Origin: Metabacillus sediminilitoris
Lineage (GTDB): Bacteria > Bacillota > Bacilli > Bacillales > Bacillaceae
Length of the DNA: 64,000 nt
Direction: 5' to 3'
Assembly (NCBI RefSeq): GCF_009720625.1
Contig: NZ_CP046266.1
Span: forward strand, 5,065,501 to 5,129,500
How positions within the stretch are numbered: position 1 is the stretch's first letter; every line of letters starts with the position of its first letter. A program made the position numbers and the translations under genes. Below the pieces are notes generated by a model, which saw nothing but the letters and a program-made list of their open reading frames with translations, was not told the origin of the DNA and ran no database searches. Positions 63,198-64,000 of the stretch are shown here, in pieces.

Positions 63198-64000
63198 TCA
63201 AGAAGTAGATTCTCCTTTATTAGTGCCACTGCTCCTGAGTTTTAAAGAAAAAAGTAATTTATTTGCCACAGATGTAGAGGAAATCTTTAAAAAATCCCTC
63301 ATTTTTTTATTTGTAATGGTAGTGTCGATTAGTAAAGAATAGTCTTTCAGAGCAGAAATATGGGCATCTTTTGATACAAAACTGCAAGTTTCACATATCC
63401 ACTTACCTTTCCTTCTTTCCATCGGAATCGCTTGACATTGCGAGCAAATGACTCCTTTTATAATATCTGATTTTTGTATTTGGTAATGAGTAAGAATATC
63501 AATCTCAAGAGGGGAATGACTGTCCAATATGAACTTACTGAGCTGCAGAAGCTGCTCCTCACTTATGTAATTCTTTTTATTCGTTTGTTCAAGTTTCATC
63601 ATCACAAATGGGAGTTTCGCACTCTGAATAACTTTACGATAGATTTTTTCATTTTGAGGAGTTGTTCCAAGGATGGTACGCGGTGTACTGATGATAACCA
63701 GTGATTCAACCGGCATGTCATAATGAGCAAGTCTCAACCATTTTTTCAATTGATAGCTTTGACGTTCTACCTGCAAAATTGGATCAGGAAAAGCTTCTTT
63801 CTTCTCATCTTGAATTCTAATCAGTTGGTTAAAGTTACTATCAAAAAATAAGGTTCCTGCATAATTTTTCACTTCTAATATCAGAATGAATTTTCTCGAA
63901 AGTATGACAGTATCTAATTGAAAATAGTGTGCTCCATCGAAAAGCCTAACATCATGTAAAATGAAGTGCTTGTCTGGAAGAAACTCAAGATAGTAATCAA
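63198..64000 (-). CDS. NERD domain protein with zinc ribbon (partial, N-terminus beyond window)
   Basis: The visible frame is open to the right edge (about 267 residues). It contains the NERD core QLDTVILSRKFILILEVKNYAG (nuclease-like, with Asp and the EVK catalytic pattern) followed by LFFDSNFNQLIRI. A four-cysteine zinc ribbon (CSQCQAIPMERRKGKWICETC) lies near the C-terminus, ending in a helical segment. NERD proteins are predicted nucleases of unclear role. The start lies outside the window. Confidence 0.8.
   Translation of the reverse strand, partial: DYYLEFLPDKHFILHDVRLFDGAHYFQLDTVILSRKFILILEVKNYAGTLFFDSNFNQLIRIQDEKKEAFPDPILQVERQSYQLKKWLRLAHYDMPVESLVIISTPRTILGTTPQNEKIYRKVIQSAKLPFVMMKLEQTNKKNYISEEQLLQLSKFILDSHSPLEIDILTHYQIQKSDIIKGVICSQCQAIPMERRKGKWICETCSFVSKDAHISALKDYSLLIDTTITNKKMRDFLKISSTSVANKLLFSLKLRSSGTNKGESTS

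Overview
The window looks like a low-GC Bacillaceae chromosome (Bacillus sensu lato). The evidence is collinearity with the Bacillus flagellar/competence/deg/teichoic-acid region (fliT-fliS-fliD-flaG, hag-csrA-fliW-flgL-flgK-flgN-flgM-yvyF, comFC-comFB-comFA, degV, degU-degS, yvyE, an LCP-family tagU/lytR gene, tagO, a galU/gtaB gene), strong AGGAGG ribosome sites, sigma-D type promoters and low GC.

Layout. 1-2.6 kb: late flagellar genes on the minus strand. 2.6-13.4 kb: an accessory insert between flaG and hag. It holds a sugar-acid catabolic operon (dehydrogenase, DUF1537 kinase, class II aldolase, GntP permease) with a divergent GntR regulator, a decayed mirror-image copy of the same regulator/dehydrogenase promoter region, a PAS histidine kinase with an IDEAL-domain gene behind it, and three copies of a 160-215 bp interspersed repeat. 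One repeat copy sits inside the decayed regulator gene. 13.7-21 kb: flagellin and the flgM-flgL/csrA genes; the 3' end of the flagellin gene carries two group I introns. 21-27 kb: comF genes, degV and degUS. 27-30.3 kb: yvyE, an LCP ligase gene and tagO.

30.3-46 kb is a surface-polysaccharide locus lying where B. subtilis keeps its teichoic/teichuronic acid genes. It encodes UDP-glucose dehydrogenase, an NAD-dependent epimerase, two GT2 glycosyltransferases, a HIT protein, a Wzm/Wzt-like ABC exporter, a UTP-glucose-1-phosphate uridylyltransferase, and proteins normally linked to Gram-negative Kdo metabolism: KdsB, a KpsF/KdsD isomerase, a KpsC-like beta-Kdo transferase, and a large fusion of a KpsS/KpsC-like domain with a GT4 domain. 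The rest of the Kdo pathway (KdsA, a second KdsD, KdsC) is an operon at 55.6-58.0 kb. The full route from ribulose-5-phosphate to CMP-Kdo is therefore encoded beside a candidate Kdo transferase and an exporter. I consider this Gram-positive Kdo polymer system the most notable content of the window.

46-62.5 kb holds secreted cell-wall enzymes: a frameshifted amidase, a glucosaminidase, an M14 carboxypeptidase, an S8 protease, a module-only protein, an L,D-transpeptidase and an SGNH hydrolase. Three distinct SH3-like/wall-binding module families are each shared by exactly two of these genes, which suggests they all recognise the local wall. The window ends with a small membrane protein and the start-truncated end of a NERD-domain gene.
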